Source: Chitinophaga agrisoli (GTDB lineage: Bacteria; Bacteroidota; Bacteroidia; Chitinophagales; Chitinophagaceae). Taken from it: a stretch of 64,000 nt of DNA. The stretch is from NCBI RefSeq assembly GCF_008386695.1, contig NZ_VUOC01000003.1, forward strand, positions 544,421 to 608,420, given 5' to 3'. Made by a program: the position numbers and the translations under genes. Positions 16,468 through 24,308 of the stretch are shown here, one piece after another. The first letter of the stretch is position 1. Every line of letters begins with the position of its first letter. The notes beneath the pieces were generated by a model. That model had not been told where the DNA came from. It did no database searches and saw nothing but the letters and a program-made list of their open reading frames with translations.

Positions 16468-17025
16468 GTGAAAACCACAATGCCGTTAACATTGCAATCT
16501 ACACTAAACATACAGGAAAAAGAAAAGCTGACGGACCTTTTCATCAACTTTGTCAGGGAGATCGGAATACCGGTTGCAGACCAGGGAGAAGTCCCGGTTG
16601 CTTTTCTGCCCGGGGTAAGGATAGATATGGGCGGACTGACCATCGACCGCAACCGCTTATTACACCCCGGTGATATATTACATGAAGCAGGGCACCTGGC
16701 TACCATGCCTTATCATATCAGGCGTACAATGGATGGCGACTTGCCGGATACTGATCTGCACAGGGGCGGGGAGTTAATGACCTTAGCATGGAGCTATGCT
16801 GCCTGCCTGCACCTGCAGGTACCTCCCGCCGTGGTTTTTCATGAAGATGGCTATAAAGGCGGACATCAGCAACTGATCGAAAGTTTTGAGGCCGGCCAAT
16901 ACATAGGCCTGCCCATGCTCCAGTTTCATGGAATGGCCTATGATGAAAAACAGGCGGCAAGCTTACAGGTGTTACCCTTCCCGCATATGGTCAATTGGCT
17001 GTGTCTGCAGGAGGAGGGTGCTTAA
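16468..17025 (+). CDS. hypothetical protein with an HExxH-like motif
   Basis: This 185-residue cytoplasmic protein starts at GTG 16468; the ATG at 16480 (MPLTLQ) is an equal alternative. The segment LLHPGDILHEAGHLATMP contains HEAGH, which fits the zinc-metallopeptidase motif HExxH, and GELMTLAWSYAACLHL follows. No family is obvious and a third zinc ligand cannot be assigned with certainty. It is wedged between the APS kinase and the sulfotransferase on the opposite strand, overlapping the sulfotransferase 3' end by 54 bases. Confidence 0.65.
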   Translation: MKTTMPLTLQSTLNIQEKEKLTDLFINFVREIGIPVADQGEVPVAFLPGVRIDMGGLTIDRNRLLHPGDILHEAGHLATMPYHIRRTMDGDLPDTDLHRGGELMTLAWSYAACLHLQVPPAVVFHEDGYKGGHQQLIESFEAGQYIGLPMLQFHGMAYDEKQAASLQVLPFPHMVNWLCLQEEGA

Positions 17026-17961
17026 TTGTGCGTACGCATCCTGGCAACCCGCAAAGAAGAACCGTTGTCTATTGCTATGATCCTCCGGCGCAAATGTCAT
17101 TTGCGCTGATTTACTGTGATAGCCCAGCCGGGTATGCAGCTGTTCCATATCCTTTATAGCAATACCGGTAAATGCGCTGAAAGCCGCTGCCATCTCCCGC
17201 ACGCCATCCGCATAATCAAAAAAGCGGTTACAGGCATGCTGTTGGCCATGTATGTCTTGCAGCGCCAAATAATACTGCTCCAGCACCTGCGCCGTATAGC
17301 CATTAAAATCGCTTCCATAAAACGCAGGCTCATTTGTTTTAAGCAATACAGGATTTACCATACCCGGCACTGAATGGATGCCCCGTTGTTTATCGTGAGA
17401 AGCAATTACCTCATCCGGCCTGCGGTATAGGAAGAAAAACGGCGTTTGCGGAAACCAGCTACGTAATACATCATAAAAATGAATATGCCAGCTATCCAGT
17501 TTAATGATATAGGTGGTTTCTTTACCGTTACGCAGTTGCCCCATTAGTTGCAGCGCCTGCCTGAACCAGTTTTCCCGCGTAGTAGCCGGAATGTCTGGCT
17601 GTTGTTCCGCCACCCGCAATATCTCATCCAGTAAGGGAGCTTCCGCTATTACAATATGTTCTTCCGGGGTGGAAAATGCTTGTGAAAGCAGGGTAGAGCC
17701 GCAGCGGGACACATGGAAGATAAACGCCGCAGGCGCCAGTGCCGGAAGGTCTTTGCAGGCGTCTTCCAAAAAGGCGGCGGTGCTCAGGCTCTCTAACCGT
17801 GAACGTTGCCGTTGTTTGGACCGGCATAGCTGTATGGTGTCATCAAAGAACGGTTGTATCATGCGTTCATTTCCCAGGTCCAGCCATTTCACCATCCATT
17901 CATCCTGTAGGGAGTAGCTGAGCTGATAAGGTATCCAGTTATGTATAGGGGTAGCTTGCAT
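16972..17961 (-). CDS. sulfotransferase-family protein
   Basis: A 329-residue protein with the PAPS 5'-phosphosulfate loop FIFHVSRCGSTLLSQAF (about 81-96). A 3'-phosphate-binding segment, TPFFFLYRRPDEVIASHDKQRG, appears mid-protein. The family transfers sulfuryl groups from PAPS to hydroxyls or amines. Its start shares one base with the stop of the hydroxylase gene upstream (TAATG), so the two are translationally coupled, and an APS kinase lies downstream. The acceptor could be a peptide, metabolite or polysaccharide. Confidence 0.85.
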   Translation of the reverse strand: MQATPIHNWIPYQLSYSLQDEWMVKWLDLGNERMIQPFFDDTIQLCRSKQRQRSRLESLSTAAFLEDACKDLPALAPAAFIFHVSRCGSTLLSQAFSTPEEHIVIAEAPLLDEILRVAEQQPDIPATTRENWFRQALQLMGQLRNGKETTYIIKLDSWHIHFYDVLRSWFPQTPFFFLYRRPDEVIASHDKQRGIHSVPGMVNPVLLKTNEPAFYGSDFNGYTAQVLEQYYLALQDIHGQQHACNRFFDYADGVREMAAAFSAFTGIAIKDMEQLHTRLGYHSKSAQMTFAPEDHSNRQRFFFAGCQDAYAQLSTLLLQTQPIDHMREG

Positions 17962-18641
17962 TATTTATCTGCTTTTAGCCGGGCGATTAAATCCCGGGCG
18001 GTAGAGGTGCCCATTTTTTCCAGTTCCGCTATCATATGGGCCTTCGTCTCGGCATCGTATGTAGCAGCTGCGGTAGATATCGTAAGATCGTAACCATAGG
18101 CGCTGAACAATTGATCAGTCCAGTCGTTCCGGAGGCCGTCTATTACCAGGTGTATCCTGGCGGTGCTGCCCTGGTTAACGATGCTGTGCGTAGCGCTGAA
18201 ATTCATATACCAGCATTCGCCGGCTTTCAGCTGCAATTTTTCATCCTCAATGGTGAAATACACCTCGGGGTTGGTAACAATAGGAATGTGTATCCTGAAT
18301 TGGCCGTCATGATAAGCGCAACCAGGGTCCTTATGCGGTTTTATAACACTGCCGGGCGCCAGCGACAAAAGACGTACGGTTTCCTTCTCGCATTCCCAGG
18401 CATTCAGTATTTCCTGTACATATGGCATCCGCGCCAGCACAGGCGTATCTATATAAGTACCGTTTGCATGCGCATAGATATCATCACTTTCTCCGCTGGC
18501 AGAGCGGAGGGATATGCTACGCCAGTCGCCATTAAAATCCTTTGTATTGAAGTGTAAGGGCCATTCTTCCTGTAGTATGGCCTCCAGTTCAGCAGTAAGC
18601 GTAGTAACGTTGTAGGTTTGGGAAAATCTGATGTAATTCAT
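17961..18641 (-). CDS. aspartyl/asparaginyl beta-hydroxylase-like dioxygenase
   Basis: The 226-residue protein shows the AspH-type 2-oxoglutarate/Fe(II) dioxygenase core. An HxD pair lies in IKPHKDPG (His103, Asp105), RIHIPIVTNPEVYF follows, the distal His152 is in NFSATHSIVNQG, and Arg162 in TARIHLVIDG is the likely 2-oxoglutarate contact. The family hydroxylates Asp or Asn side chains in proteins. Here it is the first gene of a coupled pair with a sulfotransferase, suggesting sequential hydroxylation and sulfation. The substrate is not identified. Confidence 0.82.
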   Translation of the reverse strand: MNYIRFSQTYNVTTLTAELEAILQEEWPLHFNTKDFNGDWRSISLRSASGESDDIYAHANGTYIDTPVLARMPYVQEILNAWECEKETVRLLSLAPGSVIKPHKDPGCAYHDGQFRIHIPIVTNPEVYFTIEDEKLQLKAGECWYMNFSATHSIVNQGSTARIHLVIDGLRNDWTDQLFSAYGYDLTISTAAATYDAETKAHMIAELEKMGTSTARDLIARLKADK

Positions 18642-18717
18642 AACAGCTTTAATGGTAGCCCAAGATAATGATCTTTCAGGAACCCTGGCTAAAACTATCC
18701 TTACCCAATATTGCCTC

Positions 18718-18737
18718 TTATCGAAAATTATCGATAA
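18718..18737. promoter_or_regulatory. probable ArsR operator
   Basis: TTATCGA (18718-18724) is followed three bases later by the perfect palindrome TTATCGATAA (18728-18737), which ends nine bases before the ArsR start codon. A related ATCGAT core recurs at about 19052-19057, upstream of the MFS gene. ArsR proteins usually autorepress through such sites. Confidence 0.5.
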
Positions 18738-18746
18738 ATTCGCCCC

Positions 18747-19031
18747 ATGAATGCTTTACTGGATTTCAAAAAAATAGAGAAAATCTCCAAAGCATTAGGG
18801 GATTGCTACCGGCTTAAGATCATTGAAGCCATCCGGAAAGAACAGGACTGGATGCAATGCGGAGACATTGTAGACATGCTCCGGCTTTCCCAATCCACGG
18901 TTTCCCATCACCTGAAACAGCTTACAGACGCCGAATTGTTGATTGCCGAACGCGACGGTCGCAAAACGCGGTATATGCTCAATAAAGACGTATTTGCCGG
19001 CTTCGCCAAATTCATCCAGGCCTACGATTAA
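18747..19031 (+). CDS. ArsR-family winged-helix regulator
   Basis: A 94-residue single-domain HTH protein: CGDIVDMLRLSQSTVSHHLKQLTDAELLIAERDGRKTRYMLN is the standard ArsR recognition helix and wing. No CxC metal site is apparent (one Cys at QCGDI), so sensing may be by another ligand or by phosphorylation-independent means. It directly precedes an MFS exporter and an ene-reductase on the same strand and probably controls them. Confidence 0.9.
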   Translation: MNALLDFKKIEKISKALGDCYRLKIIEAIRKEQDWMQCGDIVDMLRLSQSTVSHHLKQLTDAELLIAERDGRKTRYMLNKDVFAGFAKFIQAYD

Positions 19032-19061
19032 CCCCTCTGCTTATCTTGATTGATCGATACA

Positions 19062-19094
19062 TTTGGATTAATAGATAAGTTCTCCGTATCTTTG
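19062..19094 (+). promoter_or_regulatory. Bacteroidota-type promoter for the MFS gene
   Basis: TTTG at 19062-19065 and a perfect TAnnTTTG (TATCTTTG) at 19087-19094 are separated by 21 bases, close to the -33/-7 arrangement of the Bacteroidota primary sigma factor. Transcription would begin near 19101, leaving a leader of about 107 bases. Confidence 0.7.
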
Positions 19095-19140
19095 CCGCTC
19101 GATCCACCAACCTTTATAGCGCAAACGGAAATTTATGTGA

Positions 19141-19161
19141 TCAGGGATGACCGTTCCCTGA
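19141..19161 (+). promoter_or_regulatory. leader hairpin ahead of the MFS gene
   Basis: TCAGGGA and TCCCTGA form a seven-base perfect stem around a seven-base loop, 46 bases before the MFS start codon and within the predicted leader. It could modulate translation or be an operator; its role is not known. Confidence 0.4.
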
Positions 19162-19207
19162 CAGATCAGACTATTGGATGGATTGTGCTTCACTATAAAG
19201 TGTTACC

Positions 19208-20431
19208 ATGAAAACGATCAAAGCCGAACATCACAACATTGCCACAGTGCTGTCATTTGCACTGATCCCTTTATCGGGTTTTGCTACAGACGTTTACCTG
19301 CCCTCGCTGCCGGCCATGGCTACCAGCTTGCATGTAAACAATGCCGCCATACAACTGTCATTACTGGTATTTATGGTCAGCGCGGGCATCAGCCAGTTAT
19401 TTGTAGGCAGCCTGCTGGATAGTTTTGGCCGTTACCGCCTCAGTAACCTGGCGTTGCTGGCCTTTGCGTTGTCTAACTTCGTAACGGCGCTCTACCCGGA
19501 TATATATGTGTTATACGGCATGCGCATTATACAGGGCGTAACAGTGGCGCTGATAGTGGTGGCCAAGCGTGCCTATTTTATGGATACTTTCTCCGGCGAA
19601 AAGCTGAAACATTATACCAGTCTTTTCTCCATCATCTGGGCTACTGCGCCCATCGTGGCGCCATTTATAGGCGGTTATCTGCAGGCCTCCTTTGGATGGG
19701 AATCCAACTTCTGGTTCATGGGCGGGTTTACGTTACTTATATTGCTGCTAACGCTCATATACGGCGGTGAGTCCATTAAACAGTTGCATGCCTTTGAAGT
19801 AAAGGCCATTGTGAACGTGTATGGTTCCATGCTCAAAACAAAGGATTACAGCCTCTCACTTATGATCATTGGGCTTAACTATGGCATGTTGATGGTATTT
19901 GGTATGGCCAGCCCCTTTATCATTGAACATGTATATCACGCCTCGCCGGTGATTACCGGTTACAGCGCGTTAATGTCCGGCGTAGCGCTAATGACGGGCG
20001 GTATCATCTCCAAAGCTATCATCGCTAAACCGCTGATCAAAAAGATCACCGTCGCCATTGGTTTGCAGCTGGCGGTAGCGCTGATCATGATCGCCTGTTC
20101 CACTGTGTACCTGGGTCTTTATGTGATGATGGGTTTTGTCATTCTGCTGCACCTGATAGCTGGCTTTATTTTTAATAACATGTTCTCCTACAGCCTGGGC
20201 CGCTTTTCACGCAATGCAGGCATTGTAAGCGGGTTAACAGGTGGTGGCCTGTATGTGATCACTTCTTTCTTCAGCTATGGAACGGTAAGTATACTGGCAG
20301 TAAAGAGCCAGGTACTGTTAGGGATGGCATACCTTGTGCTGGTGTTGATGAGTGTATGGATGTTTGCCTGGTTCAGGAAAGCATCCGTCCACATTGTAAA
20401 GGAAGAGAGCGTAGTAAAGGCTGCAGCCTGA
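19208..20431 (+). CDS. Bcr/CflA-type MFS drug exporter
   Basis: A 407-residue, 12-helix major facilitator. It shows the DHA1 pattern: FALIPLSGFATDVYLPSLPAMATSL in helix 1, FVGSLLDSFGRYRLSNLAL as motif A, YGMRIIQGVTVALIVVAKRAYF in helix 4, and ATAPIVAPFIGGYLQASFGWESNFW as motif C of drug:H+ antiporters. It likely exports small toxic compounds. The ArsR gene upstream and the ene-reductase 30 bases downstream suggest a detoxification unit. Confidence 0.88.
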   Translation: MKTIKAEHHNIATVLSFALIPLSGFATDVYLPSLPAMATSLHVNNAAIQLSLLVFMVSAGISQLFVGSLLDSFGRYRLSNLALLAFALSNFVTALYPDIYVLYGMRIIQGVTVALIVVAKRAYFMDTFSGEKLKHYTSLFSIIWATAPIVAPFIGGYLQASFGWESNFWFMGGFTLLILLLTLIYGGESIKQLHAFEVKAIVNVYGSMLKTKDYSLSLMIIGLNYGMLMVFGMASPFIIEHVYHASPVITGYSALMSGVALMTGGIISKAIIAKPLIKKITVAIGLQLAVALIMIACSTVYLGLYVMMGFVILLHLIAGFIFNNMFSYSLGRFSRNAGIVSGLTGGGLYVITSFFSYGTVSILAVKSQVLLGMAYLVLVLMSVWMFAWFRKASVHIVKEESVVKAAA

Positions 20432-20461
20432 TCGTAGACAAGCACTAAAAAATTGGATAAT

Positions 20462-21529
20462 ATGCCAGATTTATTCACGCCTTTACAGATAAAAGGCATT
20501 GAGCTTAAGAACAGGATCGTAGTATCTCCTATGTGCCAGTATTCTGCGGAAGATGGTTTTGCCAGCAATTGGCACCTGGTGCATTTAGGCAGCCGGGCAG
20601 TGGGTGGCGCGGCATTGATTATAACAGAGGCAACAGCAGTATCGCCGGAAGGCAGGATCAGTCCTTTTGACCTGGGCATCTGGAAAGATGAACATATTAC
20701 CAGACTAAAGGAAATAACGGAATTTATCCATGCACAGGGCGCCGTAGCAGGCATACAACTGGCGCACGCTGGTCGCAAAGGCAGCCGCCTGCAGCCCTGG
20801 AAAGGCGGTAAGCAAATATTACCCACCCAGGAAAATGGCTGGCAAACAATAGCTCCCTCTGCTATTCCTTTTGCAGCTGGTGAGTGGGCGCCAGCCACAC
20901 TGGACCTGGTAGGTATAGAAAAAGTGAAGAGTGATTTTAAGGCCGCGGCGATCCGTGCAAAAACAGCCGGGTTTAAATTAGTAGAAATACACGCAGCGCA
21001 TGGCTACCTGTTGAATGAGTTCCTTTCGCCCCTTAGCAACGAACGTACAGACCAGTATGGCGGTTCTTTTGAGAACCGCATCCGCCTGCTGCTGGAAGTG
21101 ATAGATGAAGTGAAAACCGTTTGGCCGGCAGAGTTGTTATTATTTGTACGTATATCCGCTACCGAATGGGTAGACGGCGGCTGGAACAAAGAAGACTCCA
21201 TCTCACTCGCAAAAATATTAAAGGGTAGGGGAGTAGACCTGGTAGACTGTTCCAGCGGAGGTAATGTCTCAACTGCAAAGATCCCTGTTACACCTGGCTA
21301 CCAGGTGGAGTATGCAGCAGCAGTACGTACTGCCGGTGTGCTCACTGGCGCGGTTGGCCTGATCACAGATGCACAGCAAGCAAATGCAGTAATAGAGGAC
21401 GGACAGGCAGATGTAGTAATAATGGCCCGGCAGCTACTACGCGATCCTTACTTTCCTTTACGTGCAGCCGCTGAATTAGGACGGGAAATAAAATGGCCAT
21501 CGCAATACGAGCGGGCAAAATTGCGCTAA
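20462..21529 (+). CDS. Old Yellow Enzyme, YqjM-type NADH:flavin oxidoreductase
   Basis: The FMN ene-reductase of 355 residues starts at ATG 20462; a TTG three codons earlier is less likely. MPDLFTPLQIKGIELKNRIV and SPMCQYSAEDGFASNWHLVHLGSRAVGG give the thermophilic-like/YqjM signature with its redox-tuning Cys. EIHAAHGYLLNEFLSPLSNERTDQYGGSFENR holds the two substrate-binding histidines and the FMN contacts. It reduces activated C=C bonds such as those of electrophilic enones. It lies 30 bases after the MFS exporter and is followed by a terminator. Confidence 0.92.
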   Translation: MPDLFTPLQIKGIELKNRIVVSPMCQYSAEDGFASNWHLVHLGSRAVGGAALIITEATAVSPEGRISPFDLGIWKDEHITRLKEITEFIHAQGAVAGIQLAHAGRKGSRLQPWKGGKQILPTQENGWQTIAPSAIPFAAGEWAPATLDLVGIEKVKSDFKAAAIRAKTAGFKLVEIHAAHGYLLNEFLSPLSNERTDQYGGSFENRIRLLLEVIDEVKTVWPAELLLFVRISATEWVDGGWNKEDSISLAKILKGRGVDLVDCSSGGNVSTAKIPVTPGYQVEYAAAVRTAGVLTGAVGLITDAQQANAVIEDGQADVVIMARQLLRDPYFPLRAAAELGREIKWPSQYERAKLR

Positions 21530-21557
21530 CATAAACCATCTGGCTATATAAATAGTG

Positions 21558-21588
21558 AGGCGTACCATAAAAACAGGTACGCCTTTTT
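21558..21588 (+). terminator. terminator after the OYE gene
   Basis: AGGCGTACC / GGTACGCCT (nine perfect pairs, nine-base loop) is followed by TTTTT. It closes the ArsR-MFS-OYE transcript. Confidence 0.9.
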
Positions 21589-21904
21589 ATATGCATACAA
21601 AGTGAATAATACTATTTTAACCCGTAATAAGCCCAGATCAAGTCCACATCAAGTCTACATAAAACCCACATTGCATAGTACTTACATGGCTGTTCCACTC
21701 GTGCGTACTAGTTGGTTAATATAGTATCAGCTGGTAAACGCCATCATCCGTATATCCGGTAATAGGCAATCAGATAAAATAAAGTAGATATGTAATATTT
21801 AGTGTCACTCGTACGTTAGTTCATCTACATGAAAAACCTGTATTGTAGCAATGCCTTGTATTATCACCAACACCTATCCGCTATCACCACAAAATCCCTC
21901 ATCA
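21589..21904. repeat. intergenic region with two imperfect CACTCGT-repeat copies
   Basis: No gene is visible. CACTCGTGCGTACTAGTT at 21696-21713 and CACTCGTACGTTAGTT at 21806-21821 are two imperfect copies about 110 bases apart, upstream of the alginate-lyase-like gene. They may be regulator sites or chance similarity. Confidence 0.3.
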
Positions 21905-23071
21905 ATGAAAACAACGAGCGTACGTTTAATCTGTCTTGGCCTTGTGGCCTCATCCACCTTACTGCTTATGTGTAAAAAGCAGGATCTTGGCACTGAGAAC
22001 AACTCACTGGAAAAAATGGCTGCTAACGAGGTAATGGCTGCAGCGCCGGCCATCACCGCCTTTGTACATCCGGCTGTATTAAACACACAAGCCAGCCTGG
22101 ATTATATTGGCGGTCAGGCAAATGCCAATGATCCTACCCGCAGCGCGGCTTACCAGAAAGTGATTGACTTTGTAGACAGTCATCCGGTGCCCACTTCATT
22201 TCCTGCTACCGTGGTAGTAGGTTCCAACGGCGCCAGCTCTCCTTCCAAAGCGCAGATCCGCAGCAATGCGGAGCTGGTATATGCCCTGGCATTGCGTTGG
22301 GCTAAAACCGGTACAGACAGTTGGGCGCAGAAAGCCATTGCTGTATTGAACGGCTGGTCTTACCATTTCCAGAAGTATGCCCTGCTCGATGCTGCTACCA
22401 ATGCTAACCAGCCTGCGCTGGAAGCTTCATGGACCACGCCCAGCTTTGTGGCTGCGGCAGAGATCATCCGCTATTACAAGCCATTTGGCAAGTCTTCCGG
22501 TTGGTCAGATGCAGATATTGCCCAGTTCAACACATTCCTGAACACGGTAAAGAATAACTATATCAACAACATACCTACCTACAACAACAACTGGAACGCA
22601 TCTGCCGGATATGCCAAGATGGCCATCGGTATTTTCCTGAACAGCGCTACCGTTTACCAGAACGGTTATAACATGATCACTACCTTCCTGCCCATTATCG
22701 TTAAGGCAGATGGCAGTATTCCTGAATTGTGCGACCGTCAGGATTGTGTGCATTACCAGTATTCGCTTACCGCTTTTGCTTATGCCGCGGAACTGGCCAG
22801 GTTACAGGGCGATAACTCCCTGTGGACAGCTAACTCCAGCAGGATCAAGGCAGGATACGATTTTATGCGGGCCGCCTACAACCGTAGCACCGGTTGTAAC
22901 TATTGCAGCACTTCCAGCACCGTATTCCCGGGTGTAGAAGTAGCCTGCAACTACTATCAGAGCGCCAACCTGCAATACCTCAGGGGCTTACAGGACCCGC
23001 TGGGCGTAACCAGCGATAATACCTTCCTGGGCTTCACCACCTACACGCATTATAACGTGCCCGGTCTTTAA
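21905..23071 (+). CDS. lipoprotein, alginate-lyase-like (alpha/alpha toroid) enzyme
   Basis: The ATG at 21905 (not an earlier in-frame ATG at 21851) yields a lipoprotein signal with lipobox Cys in STLLLMCKK. The body matches the Alginate_lyase (PF05426-type) toroid: AFVHPAVLNTQASLDYI, IRSNAELVYALALRWAKTG, WTTPSFVAAAEIIRYYKP, YNNNWNASAGYAKMAIGIFL with the NNW segment, and ELCDRQDCVHYQYSLTAFAYAAELA with the His-Tyr region where catalytic residues usually lie. It should act on a uronate-containing polysaccharide at the cell surface or in the periplasm. The exact PL family is not assigned. It is monocistronic. Confidence 0.7.
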   Translation: MKTTSVRLICLGLVASSTLLLMCKKQDLGTENNSLEKMAANEVMAAAPAITAFVHPAVLNTQASLDYIGGQANANDPTRSAAYQKVIDFVDSHPVPTSFPATVVVGSNGASSPSKAQIRSNAELVYALALRWAKTGTDSWAQKAIAVLNGWSYHFQKYALLDAATNANQPALEASWTTPSFVAAAEIIRYYKPFGKSSGWSDADIAQFNTFLNTVKNNYINNIPTYNNNWNASAGYAKMAIGIFLNSATVYQNGYNMITTFLPIIVKADGSIPELCDRQDCVHYQYSLTAFAYAAELARLQGDNSLWTANSSRIKAGYDFMRAAYNRSTGCNYCSTSSTVFPGVEVACNYYQSANLQYLRGLQDPLGVTSDNTFLGFTTYTHYNVPGL

Positions 23072-23097
23072 ACACGCTAAGGCATTGCTACAAAGAA

Positions 23098-23137
23098 AGA
23101 GGCTGTATCATTTTTATTGATACAGCCTCTCCTTTTA
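23098..23137 (+). terminator. terminator after the lyase gene
   Basis: AGAGGCTGTATCA / TGATACAGCCTCT is a 13-base perfect stem with a seven-base loop, followed by CCTTTTAT. It also lies just beyond the convergent receiver-like gene and can serve both. Confidence 0.88.
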
Positions 23138-23148
23138 TATCGCTCCGT

Positions 23149-23454
23149 TTATTTTATCCGTAGTAACCCCTCCAGCGCCTCCGTTTCCAACGGCTCGCGG
23201 CAAACCACCAGCGGCACCTCATCCGCCAGCCGGTTACGCCGGATGGCATGCACATACTGGCTATAAATGCCTTCGCCGGTTGCCACATAAAGGATGATCA
23301 GATCCGCCCGTTGCGTATGCAGTAGCTCCGTTATAACCTGTAGATCCGCAATAACGGCATGTACGCCGCCCCCCAAATTGTGGAGTTGATGCTGCATTTC
23401 CAGCAGTTCCTGCCGGCTGTTACCAAGTAGGATAATATTCTTAACACGTAACAT
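23149..23454 (-). CDS. degenerate receiver-like protein
   Basis: The 101-residue protein has the length and strand/helix rhythm of a CheY-like domain: KNIILLGNSRQELLEMQHQL, then ADLIILYVATGEGIYSQYVHAIR, then VPLVVCREPLETEALEGLL. The phospho-acceptor position in the third strand is Tyr56 rather than Asp, and the N-terminal acidic pair is missing (GNS). It is probably a pseudo-receiver that works by protein contact. An unrelated alpha/beta protein is possible. Confidence 0.55.
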   Translation of the reverse strand: MLRVKNIILLGNSRQELLEMQHQLHNLGGGVHAVIADLQVITELLHTQRADLIILYVATGEGIYSQYVHAIRRNRLADEVPLVVCREPLETEALEGLLRIK

Positions 23455-23742
23455 ATAACTGGTTATTGCAGTATCCGGGCCAGTTAACAGCTATCTTTTG
23501 GCCTAATTTTAGCGGGCTTGTTAACATAGTATGATACAGTTATAAGCCAATTTATACATAAGTAAATTATAAATATTACATTTAGGGATTGTTCCTTCTG
23601 TAATGAGCATTGACCTGTAACAGATTGTTTATCGCTGATAGGACGAAATTAGAAGAATAAATCTTTTTTAATTGTTATTCGATAATCTTTTATTTGCATT
23701 TTAAGGGAGGATAAACGGTCTTCCCGGAAAAGATAACACTTT

Positions 23743-24192
23743 ATGACTACTGTTAATCAAGAGCTGACCCATGTTTTATTAGCGGAAGACGACGACGACG
23801 ATTACCTGGTTTTTTCTTTGGCAATTGACGAACTGTCGTCCGTGAAAGTGGTATTAACAAGGGCCGAGAATGGCGATATCCTCATGCGTTTACTGGACGA
23901 GAAACACCCCGATCTGTTGTTCCTCGACCTGTTGATGCCCTGTAAGGATGGCCGCCAGTGCATCAGGGAGATCCGGGCAAATAAGCAATTTGATACCTTA
24001 CCTATTATTGTATATTCTTCCCTCAACGATCTGCAAAGTATTGAATTCTGCTACCGTGAAGGCACCAATCTATACGCCCGGAAACCATCTTCTGTAAGCG
24101 ATCTGAAAGATATCCTGGAGCGCATCTTTGCCATAGACTGGAAGCGGATGATGTATTATCCGCCTATGTCTCAGTTCGTGATCAATGGATAA
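23743..24192 (+). CDS. single-domain response regulator (Rcp1-like)
   Basis: A 149-residue receiver domain: VLLAEDDDDDYLVFSLAIDEL gives the acidic pocket, LLFLDLLMPCKDG contains phospho-acceptor Asp62, and IVYSSL and YARKPSSVSDLKDIL hold the switch Ser and Lys. It has no output domain. The Rcp1 group partners with phytochrome-like or hybrid kinases. No kinase is adjacent; the nearest are 13 kb away on either side. Confidence 0.9.
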   Translation: MTTVNQELTHVLLAEDDDDDYLVFSLAIDELSSVKVVLTRAENGDILMRLLDEKHPDLLFLDLLMPCKDGRQCIREIRANKQFDTLPIIVYSSLNDLQSIEFCYREGTNLYARKPSSVSDLKDILERIFAIDWKRMMYYPPMSQFVING

Positions 24193-24256
24193 CTGATACC
24201 GGTTTCACCTTCCAAAACAAGTATATGCCCTGGCGCCGATGCACAAGACGGGACAA

Positions 24257-24287
24257 TTTGGACGTTTGATCAATTTTTCTAAATTTA
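24257..24287 (+). promoter_or_regulatory. promoter for the ECF sigma gene
   Basis: TTTG (24257-24260), 19 bases, then TAAATTTA (24280-24287), one base from TAnnTTTG. The predicted start near 24294 leaves a leader of about 15 bases before the TTG start codon at 24309. Confidence 0.55.
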
Positions 24288-24308
24288 TGCTCAAATTGAC
24301 CAACGATC

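Noticed and set aside
21696-21821. CACTCGT repeats as a CRISPR or integron-type array
   Set aside because: Only two imperfect copies with unequal spacing and no associated genes.
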